Shown: positions 23,816 through 32,917, counted from the first letter of the stretch. The stretch: 64,000 nucleotides of DNA from JBBTTE01 sp038064375 (GCA_038064375.1 JBBTTF010000001.1:372001-436000), one strand, 5' to 3'. Made by a program: numbers and translations. Notes: generated from the letters alone by a model not told the origin.

Positions 23816-24952
23816 ATGAGAGCAAATACAGGTAATGAAGAGTGGTGGACAGGTTTTGACCCTGAGACCATGGTTGGTCAAGGCGTTAATCCAGATGTGG
23901 CCGATGTGTACGCACTGATGGCCGAGCATAGGGCTGAGAACCCAGATCAAATAGGTGACCGCACATACAATCCAGGTGTTTTGTGGGGAGGTGAGCGCTT
24001 AACTAAGGGCGACTCGGTTTATGCTGATATAGCCAGAGGATATCTGGCAGACTATTATATTGTAGACTTCTTGGCCGATAAAGTTATTAGATTCACTGAA
24101 GGAAAGGGTGTTAATTCCAAAACTGTGCTTGAAGATGCCAAGAGGGCCTCTGATCTGATAGCATTTAATAATAGGATTCAAGGCAATGCCGGCACCCCAG
24201 TGATTTTTTCCGATGTGGATGATGGTAAACTCGACATCATTGGTGGCCGTGCTACAGGTGATCCCATAAATCCGGCTGTGGTGCGAGGCGCTATATCTGT
24301 TAATCCTACAGCCTGGGGCCCAAAAACTGTTACTGTTTATCTGAACGGTGGTGGCACCAGCGATGGCAGTGAACTATCTGCAAACCATTTCCAAGTGCCA
24401 GTTTCTGAGAGATACGACGGTAGGCTTAACAACGGCGACAATATACCGGCTACCAAGCAATTTGTTGACCCCATATCAATGAAGCCCTACAGAGACTCTA
24501 AGTATGTAAGCCACCCCGATCAGTTAAACGAAGGAATCAACTTTTCTTCAGCAAAAGCTGCTGTGGCTACAAGGCAGCTTTGGTTGGCTGGCGAAGATAC
24601 TATCTTCAGCTTTGGTGAAAGACTGGCCTCAACTCCGGTAGCAGAAGACTGGATGGCTAGCACTGGTACATATTACGGCGTACATAACGTAGGTAGGCAT
24701 GCACTTTTGTTGCTAGCTGATGTTACGGAAAGAATCGGCATTGATCTTGAAGAAAACGAAGTGATCAAAGCTCGCTTTGATAGGTGGAGAGAAGTAATAA
24801 AAGAGGCAGTCGACGAGGTTGCTGAAATTCCAGACCTAGAGGCTATGGCAACTTCACCGACAAGGCGATATGAGTATAAGACAAAAGTCGTACTAGTTGC
24901 TGATTTAGCTGATTCACTAGGTGTCGAGCACGCTTTAGCTGTTCAAGCTTAA
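23816..24952 (+). CDS. Hypothetical protein, 378 aa
   Basis: I do not recognise this protein. It is 378 residues, acidic, without signal peptide or membrane helix. Visible elements are an N-terminal W-W-T-G-F-D-P segment, a beta-rich centre with T-V-T-V-Y-L-N-G-G-G-T-S-D-G-S-E, and a helical C-terminus. The segment G-V-H-N-V-G-R-H-A-L-L-L-L-A-D-V has two histidines that might bind a metal, but there is no second motif to support this. It is monocistronic, divergent from sodA and convergent with the cupin gene. Confidence 0.65.
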   Translation: MRANTGNEEWWTGFDPETMVGQGVNPDVADVYALMAEHRAENPDQIGDRTYNPGVLWGGERLTKGDSVYADIARGYLADYYIVDFLADKVIRFTEGKGVNSKTVLEDAKRASDLIAFNNRIQGNAGTPVIFSDVDDGKLDIIGGRATGDPINPAVVRGAISVNPTAWGPKTVTVYLNGGGTSDGSELSANHFQVPVSERYDGRLNNGDNIPATKQFVDPISMKPYRDSKYVSHPDQLNEGINFSSAKAAVATRQLWLAGEDTIFSFGERLASTPVAEDWMASTGTYYGVHNVGRHALLLLADVTERIGIDLEENEVIKARFDRWREVIKEAVDEVAEIPDLEAMATSPTRRYEYKTKVVLVADLADSLGVEHALAVQA

Positions 24953-24981
24953 AGTATTATTAATGCAAATTTTGATGCCCG

Positions 24982-25521
24982 TTAGGGATATTGTGGCGGA
25001 AGACTTTGTACAAAGTAGCGATCACCACTAGGGTTTTCGGGGCTATTGTCGGACAAGTGCTCGGGCGGGCTGGCAAATAAGAAGTCGAGTGGAGCGTTTG
25101 GGTCGGGGTTTCTAAGAGAGTGTACAGCACCTGCTTCTACAACAAATGTCGTGCCAGCTGTGGTTTGCTGCGGTTCTTGCCATGTGACCGTTTCGCCTTC
25201 GACGTGACCTATGTTCATTTCGCCAACGCCTGATAAAAAGTGATAAGGCTCAGTGCCTATATTGTGGCGATGAGGGTTCACGTGTCCGCTTGGCATGACT
25301 CGCGCCGCATAAAGCTCATAAGGACTCACGCCAACCTCAGGGGATTCAATAGCTGGTAGTTCGTCTAATTTTGCGATTATGATACCTGCCTTGGGGTCAA
25401 GGCCGTGCTGGGAGTCGAGTACGGATTTTGCTTCTTCGGTATTGACTGCTTGCAATGCTGCAACAACAGGTGATTGGTCTTCGTTGTTTTCGCCGGAACC
25501 ATGGTCAGTTGACTCGCTCAT
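24982..25521 (-). CDS. Cupin-domain protein
   Basis: A single cupin barrel occupies about residues 65-160. The first cupin motif is seen as P-H-R-H-N-I-G-T-E-P-Y-H, which supplies H-x-H and a glutamate as metal ligands, and the second as A-G-A-V-H-S-L-R-N with the last histidine. The first ~40 residues are acidic and probably disordered. Cupins of this size are either metal-dependent isomerases/dioxygenases or small-molecule binding regulators, and the sequence does not decide. AAAGG lies 9 nt before the ATG. Confidence 0.85.
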   Translation of the reverse strand: MSESTDHGSGENNEDQSPVVAALQAVNTEEAKSVLDSQHGLDPKAGIIIAKLDELPAIESPEVGVSPYELYAARVMPSGHVNPHRHNIGTEPYHFLSGVGEMNIGHVEGETVTWQEPQQTTAGTTFVVEAGAVHSLRNPDPNAPLDFLFASPPEHLSDNSPENPSGDRYFVQSLPPQYP

Positions 25522-25647
25522 ATGGAAACCTTTCTTTTTGTATTGCTACTAACAGCATACTATAAATTTGACAAATACATACTCAAACAGTCTAACCATG
25601 TAAATCTATTGAATTTATAGGTGTAAGCATGTACGCTATAACAAGAT

Positions 25648-26838
25648 ATGCAAGCCCTAGTTATTGATACTAATGACCAACCTTGGGAAGAGTCCCATGG
25701 CTTTACTAAGGCCGATGTGCCTATGCCCGTGCTCGACGAGGCTAATAATCCCGAAGACGCCGCCTCAGTTATCATCAAGCTTAAGTACGCGGGTGTATGT
25801 GGCTCGGATCGTGGTCTGTGGTATCGCGCAGCCTTTAAGGATCAGTTTGCTCACGGCCTAGAAGTCGAGAACAAAAAAGTCCGTATTATGGGTCACGAGT
25901 TTGTGGGCGAAATCGTTCAAGAAGGATCAATGGTCAAGGCGCTCTACTCCGATCCAGATCCGCAAAACATGGCCAAAGTCCAAGTTGGCAATCTTGTCTC
26001 TGGCGACTCGCACGTTACTTGTGGCCGCTGTTACCAGTGCCGCATAGGCGAATCCAACGTCTGCATGAACGAGGCAATCTTGGGCATTACCATTGATGGC
26101 GTTTTTGCAGAGTACGCTAAGCTACCTGCCAAGAACCTTTGGGCGATTGATCAGCAGCGCATTCGTCCAGAAGTGGCAGCTATTATGGATCCTTTTGGTA
26201 ACGCTGTTCACGCACTTACCAAGGTTGATGTTCGTGGTCGTCGTGTAGCTATCTTTGGCTGTGGCCCGATCGGGCTGTTCTCGCTGCTTATTGCTCAAAA
26301 GTTTGGTGCCGCCAAAGTTATCATGATTGACGTCAATGAGGCCAACCTCAACATGGCCAAGCAACTGGGTGCCGAAGAGACCATTCTTATCCAACCGAAG
26401 CAAAAGGCCAATCCATGGGAAGGCGATCCAGAAGTTATCGAGCGCATTATGGAGCTAACCTACGGTAAGGGCGTAGACGTATCAATGGAAATGGCCGGTC
26501 CTGCGTCCTCAATCAACAACAGCATTGATGCTACTCGTCGCGGTGGTGATGTTGTCCTGTTTGGCGTTAAGGATGGCGACGTAACTATTCCGCATTTCCC
26601 GCGTGTCATTGTTAGGGGTCTGACACTACATGCCGTCATCGGTCGACGTATTTTTGAGACATGGCAGATCTCACAGCGCCTATTATCGCAGTCCAGCAAT
26701 GGCATTCAAGACAAGATATGGAACGTCATCCTTAATGGTGGCCACGATACCATGATTGATCTGTCTTCGTTCGATCCTGAGAGCTTTGAACAGAAGCTTA
26801 ATGAGAAGCCAAAACTTCTCTTTAATATGGAAGGATAG
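25648..26838 (+). CDS. tdh: Zinc-dependent alcohol dehydrogenase, probably threonine 3-dehydrogenase
   Basis: The MDR-family landmarks are G-V-C-G-S-D (catalytic zinc cysteine), G-H-E (second ligand), the structural zinc cluster C-G-R-C-Y-Q-C-R-I-G-E-S-N-V-C, and the NAD-binding G-C-G-P-I-G-L. Threonine 3-dehydrogenase oxidises L-threonine to 2-amino-3-ketobutyrate. The gene directly downstream (3 nt gap) is Kbl, which uses that product, and this makes the Tdh assignment much firmer than the sequence alone. At 396 residues it is longer than E. coli Tdh (341), with an N-terminal extension and an insert before the structural zinc. The -10 region TATAAC ends 5 nt before the ATG. Confidence 0.85.
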   Translation: MQALVIDTNDQPWEESHGFTKADVPMPVLDEANNPEDAASVIIKLKYAGVCGSDRGLWYRAAFKDQFAHGLEVENKKVRIMGHEFVGEIVQEGSMVKALYSDPDPQNMAKVQVGNLVSGDSHVTCGRCYQCRIGESNVCMNEAILGITIDGVFAEYAKLPAKNLWAIDQQRIRPEVAAIMDPFGNAVHALTKVDVRGRRVAIFGCGPIGLFSLLIAQKFGAAKVIMIDVNEANLNMAKQLGAEETILIQPKQKANPWEGDPEVIERIMELTYGKGVDVSMEMAGPASSINNSIDATRRGGDVVLFGVKDGDVTIPHFPRVIVRGLTLHAVIGRRIFETWQISQRLLSQSSNGIQDKIWNVILNGGHDTMIDLSSFDPESFEQKLNEKPKLLFNMEG

Positions 26839-26841
26839 TGC

Positions 26842-28014
26842 ATGTACGGCAAACTCCAAGATATTCTCAATACTGAGATTCAATCAATCCGTGAGCAGTC
26901 TCTATATAAGGAAGAGCGAGTGCTTCAGTCTCCGCAAGGCAGGGAGATCACAGTCGATGGACGTCAAGTGCTAAACTTCTGCTCCAACAACTACCTCGGG
27001 TTTTCTGGTACGGATGCTATTAGGCAAGCTGCTGACGAAGCTTTAGCCAAGTGGGGTTTTGGCCAAGCGTCAGTTAGATTTATTTGCGGAACTCAAGGCA
27101 TTCACAAAGAGCTCGAATCGGCCACTGCTGCATTCTTAGGCCTTGAAGATGTTATTACTTATAGCTCTTGCTTTATGGCAAATGTCGGACTGTTTCAGAC
27201 CTTCTTTGGTCCAGAAGATGCCATCATCAGTGATGAGCTAAACCACGCCTCAATTATCGATGCTGTTAGATTGACCAAATCAGAGCGCCTAATCTACAAG
27301 CACATGGACATGGCGGATCTTGAAGAAAAGCTTAAGTCAGTAGTCGACAAGCGCCTAAGAGTCATTGCTACGGACGGTGTATTCTCTATGGATGGTCACA
27401 TAGCGCCTCTTAAGGAAATCTGTGACCTAGCTGATAAGTATGACGCTCTAGTTATGGTTGACGATGCTCACGGCACCGGAGTTATTGGCGACAGCGGACG
27501 GGGAACACCCGAATACACTGGCACCATGGATCGCATCGACTTCTTAACCGGAACTTACGGCAAGGCGCTTGGCGGTGCTGGCGGTGCTTTTACTGCATCC
27601 CACAAAGAAGTTATCGAATATCTGCGTCAACGTTCACGCACCTATTTGTTCTCCAATGCGTTAGAAGTCGGGACGGCAGGTGCGGCCATTTGGGCAATGA
27701 AACAAATTGATGAACACCCTGAGATTGGTCAAAAGCTCAAAAGCAACGTTAAGCTCTTCCGCGATAAGATGACTGAAGCTGGCTTTGCTGTTGCGGGCAG
27801 TGATCACCCAATCACGCCGATTATGTTCTCCGAAGAAGCTGCCGTCGGCACTGCTAGCAAGATGTTTGATGAAGGTATTTACGTAGTTGGTTTCTCATTC
27901 CCAGTTGTACCTAAGGGCAAAGCCCGTATTCGTGTGCAGATATCAGCGGCCCATAACGAGGACGATGTTATCAAACTTGTAGATAAGTTTGCTCAACTGG
28001 CACTTCCGGCCTAA
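26842..28014 (+). CDS. kbl: 2-amino-3-ketobutyrate CoA ligase (glycine C-acetyltransferase)
   Basis: Kbl cleaves 2-amino-3-ketobutyrate with CoA to glycine and acetyl-CoA. It is a fold-type I PLP enzyme of the alpha-oxoamine synthase family: N-F-C-S-N-N-Y-L-G at the start, S-V-R-F-I-C-G-T-Q, the D-D-A-H-G-T-G block and the Schiff-base lysine in G-T-Y-G-K-A-L-G-G. The length of 390 matches E. coli Kbl (398). The neighbouring Tdh gives the complete two-step threonine-to-glycine route. The related biotin enzyme BioF and 5-aminolevulinate synthase are alternatives, made unlikely by the context. Confidence 0.92.
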   Translation: MYGKLQDILNTEIQSIREQSLYKEERVLQSPQGREITVDGRQVLNFCSNNYLGFSGTDAIRQAADEALAKWGFGQASVRFICGTQGIHKELESATAAFLGLEDVITYSSCFMANVGLFQTFFGPEDAIISDELNHASIIDAVRLTKSERLIYKHMDMADLEEKLKSVVDKRLRVIATDGVFSMDGHIAPLKEICDLADKYDALVMVDDAHGTGVIGDSGRGTPEYTGTMDRIDFLTGTYGKALGGAGGAFTASHKEVIEYLRQRSRTYLFSNALEVGTAGAAIWAMKQIDEHPEIGQKLKSNVKLFRDKMTEAGFAVAGSDHPITPIMFSEEAAVGTASKMFDEGIYVVGFSFPVVPKGKARIRVQISAAHNEDDVIKLVDKFAQLALPA

Positions 28015-28022
28015 GGTTAGAT

Positions 28023-29321
28023 ATGAGTAGAGCGCTGTTTGGAACCGATGGAGTCAGGGGTCTAGCAGGACAATATCCGCTGGACACTGATGGAGCTATC
28101 AAAATCGGTCGAGCTGTTGGAGCGCTTTTTGCATCCGAGGGACAGAGTATTGTTATCGCCGGTGATCCGCGCGAGTCATCAGCTGGCCTAATAGAGTCTT
28201 TGACTCAAGGCTTGATCGCCGTTGGAGTTAATGTAGTTAACATTGGGGTTATCCCTACGCCTGGGTTAGCTTATATAACTCGTGAACACGATAACTTTGT
28301 AGCCGGCGTTATGGTTACAGCCAGCCATAATCCGTATCAATACAATGGCGTAAAGGTTTTTGATGCCAAGGGCGACAAGCTCTCCGATAATACAGAAGTT
28401 CGACTTAATAGTTTGATTGAAGATGGTGCTCCAGACCGCGGACATGGTGAAGTGAGCTACAACAACGATCTAATTAAGACTTACGAGGACTTTCTGGTTG
28501 GTAGTGCGCAAGGTCTGGACCTCGGTGGTTTGTCGATAGCGATCGACACTGCGAACGGTGCTGCTAGCGGCCTAGCCGGACGTGTCTTTAGTCAATTGGG
28601 TGCGAAAGTAACGGCTTTATCGTACGCACCGAACGGTAAAAACATTAACGACAAATGTGGTGCTACAGATACGACCACCTTACAAGAAGCGGTAGTCAAA
28701 AACCAGCTTGCTATAGGCATTGCTTTTGACGGCGATGCCGACCGGCTGATGCTAGTCGATCAGCAGGGCAGACAGTTTAATGGCGATCACATATTATATT
28801 TACTCGCAGTGTCAGGCGACCTTAAGGGCGTGGTGGCGACGGTAATGAGCAATCTTGGCTTTGAGAAGGCTCTGGACCTTCGTGGCATAAAATTGGACAG
28901 GGTGAACGTTGGCGACAGATATGTTCTAGACGGTCTCGTAAATACAGGCTATAAGCTTGGCGGTGAACAATCAGGACATATTATATTACCGAATCTACTA
29001 GCGACTGGGGACGGCATATTAGCTGCCGTACAAGTTGCACGAGCCATAGTTGCCAGTAATAAGTCATTGGCACAGTGGTACGATGAGGTGCCTATGTTAC
29101 CTCAAGCTTTAGTTAATATTGCATTGACCGACAAGACGCGTCTAGATAGCCCAGAGGTTAAATCATTTATAGAGGAGCAAACTGCTGCAATGGCCAGCGC
29201 GGGTCGTATACTAATAAGGCCATCTGGTACTGAGCCATTGGCTCGGGTTATGGTTGAGGCACCGAATGCTCAAGAAATTGCCAACACTGTAGCAAAAAAA
29301 TTAGTGGAGCTGGTAGCCTAA
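28023..29321 (+). CDS. glmM: Phosphoglucosamine mutase
   Basis: GlmM interconverts glucosamine-6- and -1-phosphate on the way to UDP-GlcNAc. The N-terminal F-G-T-D-G-V-R-G, the phosphoserine loop T-A-S-H-N-P near residue 100, the Mg loop D-G-D-A-D-R and the C-terminal phosphate-binding R-P-S-G-T-E-P are intact. The length of 432 is slightly under the usual 445. It starts 9 nt after kbl and abuts the GNAT gene, so all four genes from tdh on may be co-transcribed, linking amino-acid and acetyl-CoA supply to cell-wall precursor synthesis. Confidence 0.95.
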   Translation: MSRALFGTDGVRGLAGQYPLDTDGAIKIGRAVGALFASEGQSIVIAGDPRESSAGLIESLTQGLIAVGVNVVNIGVIPTPGLAYITREHDNFVAGVMVTASHNPYQYNGVKVFDAKGDKLSDNTEVRLNSLIEDGAPDRGHGEVSYNNDLIKTYEDFLVGSAQGLDLGGLSIAIDTANGAASGLAGRVFSQLGAKVTALSYAPNGKNINDKCGATDTTTLQEAVVKNQLAIGIAFDGDADRLMLVDQQGRQFNGDHILYLLAVSGDLKGVVATVMSNLGFEKALDLRGIKLDRVNVGDRYVLDGLVNTGYKLGGEQSGHIILPNLLATGDGILAAVQVARAIVASNKSLAQWYDEVPMLPQALVNIALTDKTRLDSPEVKSFIEEQTAAMASAGRILIRPSGTEPLARVMVEAPNAQEIANTVAKKLVELVA

Positions 29322-29987
29322 ATGACAGATTTTCCTGATAATTTTGAAGAATCAACACGCACATTGCCACTGGAGAGCTTGAGTCAAGCCGGTCAAGAAG
29401 CGGCAAGTCAACTTAATGAGCGAGGCTATGAAGTCCGAGTAGGTCTAACGACTGATCTAGCAGATCAAATTGAAGCTATGGCCAAGGAGCCTAGCATTCG
29501 AGAATTTTGCCCCAATGACTGCGGTGGCCGGTTTGCCGACAGACCTTCAACCGAACTTTGGCTATCCAAGAAGCGAGCTACGTTTGTGCTGGTCAACAAG
29601 TCATCAGATAGTCATGACTTAAGCTTGGTTGGCTATGGTTGGGTTGGCCTAGGTGTCAGCGATCATGTGCAAGGTGGCGAAACAACTTTCGCAATAAGAA
29701 TTGGTGAATCCGGACAGGGCCAAGGCCTAGCAACGCCTTTTGCAAGACTTATAGTCGAAGGCGCCGCTGCTATTTACGGCGCACAAAACATGTGGCTAGA
29801 AACATGGCAGTCCAACGGCGGTGCAGTGCATGTTTATCATAAGATCGGCTTTAGGGACGTTGATCAGGTTGAGTCGCAGCGGCCAACTGCTAGCGGAGAG
29901 TCGATTGCTGATACCAGACTTTATATGTCACTAGACAATGAGCTGTTGCCAGCAAAAAACGATGCTGCTTTGTCGAGCGATTCTTGA
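29322..29987 (+). CDS. GNAT-family N-acetyltransferase
   Basis: The acetyl-CoA binding motif appears as I-G-E-S-G-Q-G-Q-G-L-A-T-P-F-A near residues 126-140 (pattern Q/R-x-x-G-x-G/A), followed by M-W-L-E-T-W-Q-S-N-G-G-A-V-H-V-Y-H-K-I-G-F, the classic beta5/alpha4 end of the fold. The acceptor substrate is unknown. It starts at the base after the glmM stop. In many bacteria GlmM is followed by acetylation of glucosamine-1-phosphate by GlmU, but this single-domain protein does not resemble GlmU. Its last 67 nt overlap the convergent pabB gene. Confidence 0.85.
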   Translation: MTDFPDNFEESTRTLPLESLSQAGQEAASQLNERGYEVRVGLTTDLADQIEAMAKEPSIREFCPNDCGGRFADRPSTELWLSKKRATFVLVNKSSDSHDLSLVGYGWVGLGVSDHVQGGETTFAIRIGESGQGQGLATPFARLIVEGAAAIYGAQNMWLETWQSNGGAVHVYHKIGFRDVDQVESQRPTASGESIADTRLYMSLDNELLPAKNDAALSSDS

Positions 29988-31195
29988 TACTCATCGGCTT
30001 GTTTAGAGTCGTGAACAATTCCTCCTCCGACTGAGAGATATAATTTGTCACTTTTTTTGACTATGGTTCGGATTGCTATGTTGCTGTCCAGATCACCGTT
30101 AGGCTGAATTGTAAAAACCGTTCCTGTGTATATGCCGCGCCGCGTTGTCTCGAGTTCGTCTATGATCTCGATCGCTCGTTTTTTGGGACATCCGGTGATC
30201 GAGCCGCCGGGCGATACATGACAAAGCGCATTCATTGGCGTAATGCCGCTAGCTAGCTTGCCGATAATCTTAGAATTGGCATGCCAAAGAGTGGGGTAGG
30301 CGGTGATTGTGCGCCGCTCAGCAACCTTAACCGTACCAACTTCACAAACTTCGCCCAAGTCGTTTCTCATAAGATCCGTAATCATGTCTAACTCGGCGCG
30401 CTCCTTGGTATTTGTTAGCAAGTCTTCCTCTAGTGCCTTGTCTTCAGGTGCTGTTTTGCCGCGAGGTCGAGTGCCTTTAATTGGTTGAGTTGTTATTTGG
30501 CCGGCCTCGATCTTAATAAATCGTTCTGGCGAGAAGCTTAGAATCTCTGATGAACCATCTTCGATATAGGATTGAAAGTCAGACTTACTGTCAGCACCAA
30601 GCAGGCAAAACAAGTCTCGGCCACTGAGGTCGGTTGTGCCTTCAAGTCGGTGAGCCAAGTTGATCTGATAGACATCACCAGCCGTAATATAGTCCTGAAC
30701 TTTGTCGTAGGCATCATTGTATTGCTGGCGTGTTTGGATGGGTTGCAGGGAATCTCTGTACAGACTAGTTGGTAGTAAGCGAGCTGGCCGGTCGAGTATA
30801 GCTTTGACATGGCTAATGAATGACTCATCGCCAACAATGCGAGCTCCAGTGCCATCAAACTCTAGCCAGCTGTCAAAGCTGGCTGCGTACACAAGCTTTG
30901 TCTCTAAGTCGTCGGGGCCGCTGAGTTCTACGCCACGAAGCGCGCAGCCAAAATCATAAGACAGATAGCCTATAACCAGACGACCTAAGCCCTGCTGCTC
31001 TTGAACAAAGGCCTCAAGACCATCTGAGTTGATTGTTGAGGCACCCGTCTTAAGATCAAAGCTAGTTTTGGGATTCCATGCAAGCTTAGTCCGCCAACCT
31101 TCGCTAGTGGTACTTTTTAGGGCACATACATTATGCTCATCTGGCCCTAATCTAAGTAACAAGTCACTGAGCTGGATGCTTGGTAGATTGTTCAT
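29921..31195 (-). CDS. pabB: Aminodeoxychorismate synthase component I (PabB-like)
   Basis: PabB aminates chorismate to 4-amino-4-deoxychorismate with ammonia from PabA. The chorismate-binding domain is clear: Y-Q-I-N-L-A-H-R, F-S-P-E-R-F, the decisive P-I-K-G-T-R-P-R-G with the lysine typical of PabB (TrpE has P-I-A-G-T), E-L-D-M-I-T-D-L-M-R-N-D-L, and S-P-G-G-S-I-T-G-C-P-K-K-R-A. The length of 424 is normal. Its start overlaps the end of pabA by 4 nt, so subunits are made together. The 3' end overlaps the convergent GNAT gene by 67 nt. Confidence 0.92.
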   Translation of the reverse strand: MNNLPSIQLSDLLLRLGPDEHNVCALKSTTSEGWRTKLAWNPKTSFDLKTGASTINSDGLEAFVQEQQGLGRLVIGYLSYDFGCALRGVELSGPDDLETKLVYAASFDSWLEFDGTGARIVGDESFISHVKAILDRPARLLPTSLYRDSLQPIQTRQQYNDAYDKVQDYITAGDVYQINLAHRLEGTTDLSGRDLFCLLGADSKSDFQSYIEDGSSEILSFSPERFIKIEAGQITTQPIKGTRPRGKTAPEDKALEEDLLTNTKERAELDMITDLMRNDLGEVCEVGTVKVAERRTITAYPTLWHANSKIIGKLASGITPMNALCHVSPGGSITGCPKKRAIEIIDELETTRRGIYTGTVFTIQPNGDLDSNIAIRTIVKKSDKLYLSVGGGIVHDSKQADEYQESLDKAASFFAGNSSLSSDI

Positions 31196-31746
31196 GCCAA
31201 GAAGTTCCTCATGATTGTGTCGCCTTCGGTAGTTAAGAAGGACTCAGGATGAAACTGTACGCCATAAAGGGGGTACTGATTATGTTGCAAGGCCATAATG
31301 CTGCCGTCTTCTGACCATGCCGTACGCGTAAAGTTGTCGGGCGTACTATCAACGACTAGCGAGTGATAGCGGGCTGCCGTGAAGGGGCTATCAAGTCCCT
31401 CAAACAATCCAGCTTGATTGTGGAAAATGCGATCGGTCTTACCGTGCATAATACTAGGCGCCTCAACTGTCTTACTGCCAAAGATCTCGCCAATACATTG
31501 GTGCCCCAAACAAACTCCTAATATTGGCGTCGTCTTAAAAAAATGCCTGATGACATCAAGGCTTATGCCGCTGTCTTGTGGCCTCTTTGGCCCCGGTGAG
31601 ATAATAATATGACTTGGTTGGAGCTCTTCTATTTGATTGATAGTGATACCGTCGTGCTTAAAAACTTTGGTGTCGTAGCCAAGCGCGGCTATCTGCTGAT
31701 AAAGGTTATAAGTAAAAGAGTCGTAGTTATCAATAATCAGGACCAT
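31192..31746 (-). CDS. pabA: Glutamine amidotransferase, PabA/TrpG type
   Basis: This 184-residue class I amidotransferase supplies ammonia to PabB. The nucleophile cysteine lies in L-G-V-C-L-G-H-Q-C-I, and the triad His-Glu in G-V-Q-F-H-P-E-S. The N-terminal I-D-N-Y-D-S-F-T-Y-N-L is the family hallmark. PabA and TrpG are hard to separate, but coupling to a PabB with P-I-K-G-T points to aminodeoxychorismate synthesis. No other tryptophan gene is in the window. Confidence 0.92.
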   Translation of the reverse strand: MVLIIDNYDSFTYNLYQQIAALGYDTKVFKHDGITINQIEELQPSHIIISPGPKRPQDSGISLDVIRHFFKTTPILGVCLGHQCIGEIFGSKTVEAPSIMHGKTDRIFHNQAGLFEGLDSPFTAARYHSLVVDSTPDNFTRTAWSEDGSIMALQHNQYPLYGVQFHPESFLTTEGDTIMRNFLA

Positions 31747-31751
31747 AGGTC

Positions 31752-32237
31752 TTAAAGACTTTCTACAAATTTTGTCAGCAGCTCGAGCTTAGATTGTTGT
31801 TCTTCACTAAGCTGTCCGCCTATCTCCGGCCACGATACATCTGGGCTGTACGTTTCAAGAACTTCTGCATACTCGAGCTGTTCATCTCCAACCACTATAG
31901 TAGCCGCAACTACGGTCACTAATCCGCTGCTGGCGAACTGCTTACCAAAGACATCAGGCAACTCTCGACGCTCGGCAACTTGTTGATGTCGCACAAAAGC
32001 GACACCTTTATCGCGAAAGGCTTTACCAAGTGATTTACCGTTCATTACTTCTTGTCTAATTTCTTCAAACTTGTCGACAACCGGTGCATGAAAACCAACG
32101 AAGGACAGTTCCAGAATCTGGCCTGTTGCCTTGACTCTGGTTTGGACAAAGCGGACTTCTTCGTCGTGATGCAGTACATCAATTTGGGTTGGACCAAACT
32201 GTTTCTCTAATATGTCGCTTGATAGTTCGTCGGTCAT
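31752..32237 (-). CDS. Hypothetical protein, possible chorismate lyase/UTRA-fold relative
   Basis: The protein has 161 residues and no membrane segment. Its layout recalls the chorismate lyase (UbiC/DUF98) and UTRA fold: V-R-F-V-Q-T-R-V early, S-L-G-K-A-F-R-D-K-G in the middle where these proteins have a conserved basic turn, then V-V-A-A-T-I-V-V-G-D-E-Q-L-E-Y-A-E-V-L-E-T-Y-S-P, which resembles the closing strand with a glutamate that holds chorismate. It lies 5 nt upstream of pabA, whose product also acts on chorismate. If the relation is real it might make 4-hydroxybenzoate. This is a weak similarity; unknown function is the safe call. Confidence 0.5.
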   Translation of the reverse strand: MTDELSSDILEKQFGPTQIDVLHHDEEVRFVQTRVKATGQILELSFVGFHAPVVDKFEEIRQEVMNGKSLGKAFRDKGVAFVRHQQVAERRELPDVFGKQFASSGLVTVVAATIVVGDEQLEYAEVLETYSPDVSWPEIGGQLSEEQQSKLELLTKFVESL

Positions 32238-32881
32238 TAGAATATATGCGTAATTCCACTATATAGGGCAGCACCGGCGCTAATCTCTAGCGCGATACCG
32301 GCCACACCAATAATTATACCCGCAATCAGGAAGGCAATGTCCTCCAAGATTAGTGACAAGGCAATAACGACGACACCTAGGGCGGGCAAGGTATCAAGCC
32401 CCGAGAACGGCGGCGCCACAAAGGCCGCTACGGTAAATGTGAGAACAACGAGCCCGATTAGTGATAATACCGGACGCATTGTTAATATTGAGCCAAAGCG
32501 GCGGCGAGAGAACTTCTCAAACCACTTAATGACTCCGATTAGTTTATTGATGGCGCTTGAAGACATGAGCTTACCTACATCAATCTTGAGCCAACGCTTT
32601 GGCAGCCAGATGTATTTACGGCCAACAATCAGTTCTAAACAAACTAACGCCGCAATTATTTCAAAGACATGGGTCAGCCCGCCCGTAGGAATGGGCAAGG
32701 CCGGCAGCGCCAATAGAATAAGGAAGAGTATGGCGAATGACTTTTCTGCAAAGACTGTGGTTAGACCCTTTAACGTCTTATCATCACCGGACTTTAGCCA
32801 CTTTTGCAGCACCTTACTAAAAGGTTCTGGTTCCTCAAGATGTAAATGTTTGCCAGTTGGTCTACTCACTACTACATACAT
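32237..32881 (-). CDS. ExoD-family membrane protein
   Basis: This 214-residue integral membrane protein carries the ExoD family block L-L-A-L-P-A-L-P-I-P-T-G-G-L-T-H-V-F-E near residues 57-75, with about four to five further hydrophobic spans up to the C-terminus. ExoD was named for an effect on exopolysaccharide in rhizobia; the biochemical role is unknown. It overlaps the downstream 31752-32237 gene by one base (stop/start), so it probably heads a unit with it and pabA-pabB. Confidence 0.85.
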   Translation of the reverse strand: MYVVVSRPTGKHLHLEEPEPFSKVLQKWLKSGDDKTLKGLTTVFAEKSFAILFLILLALPALPIPTGGLTHVFEIIAALVCLELIVGRKYIWLPKRWLKIDVGKLMSSSAINKLIGVIKWFEKFSRRRFGSILTMRPVLSLIGLVVLTFTVAAFVAPPFSGLDTLPALGVVVIALSLILEDIAFLIAGIIIGVAGIALEISAGAALYSGITHIF

Positions 32882-32917
32882 AATAACTTAGTAGAAGACG
32901 AAATAGTAGTTTGCAGT

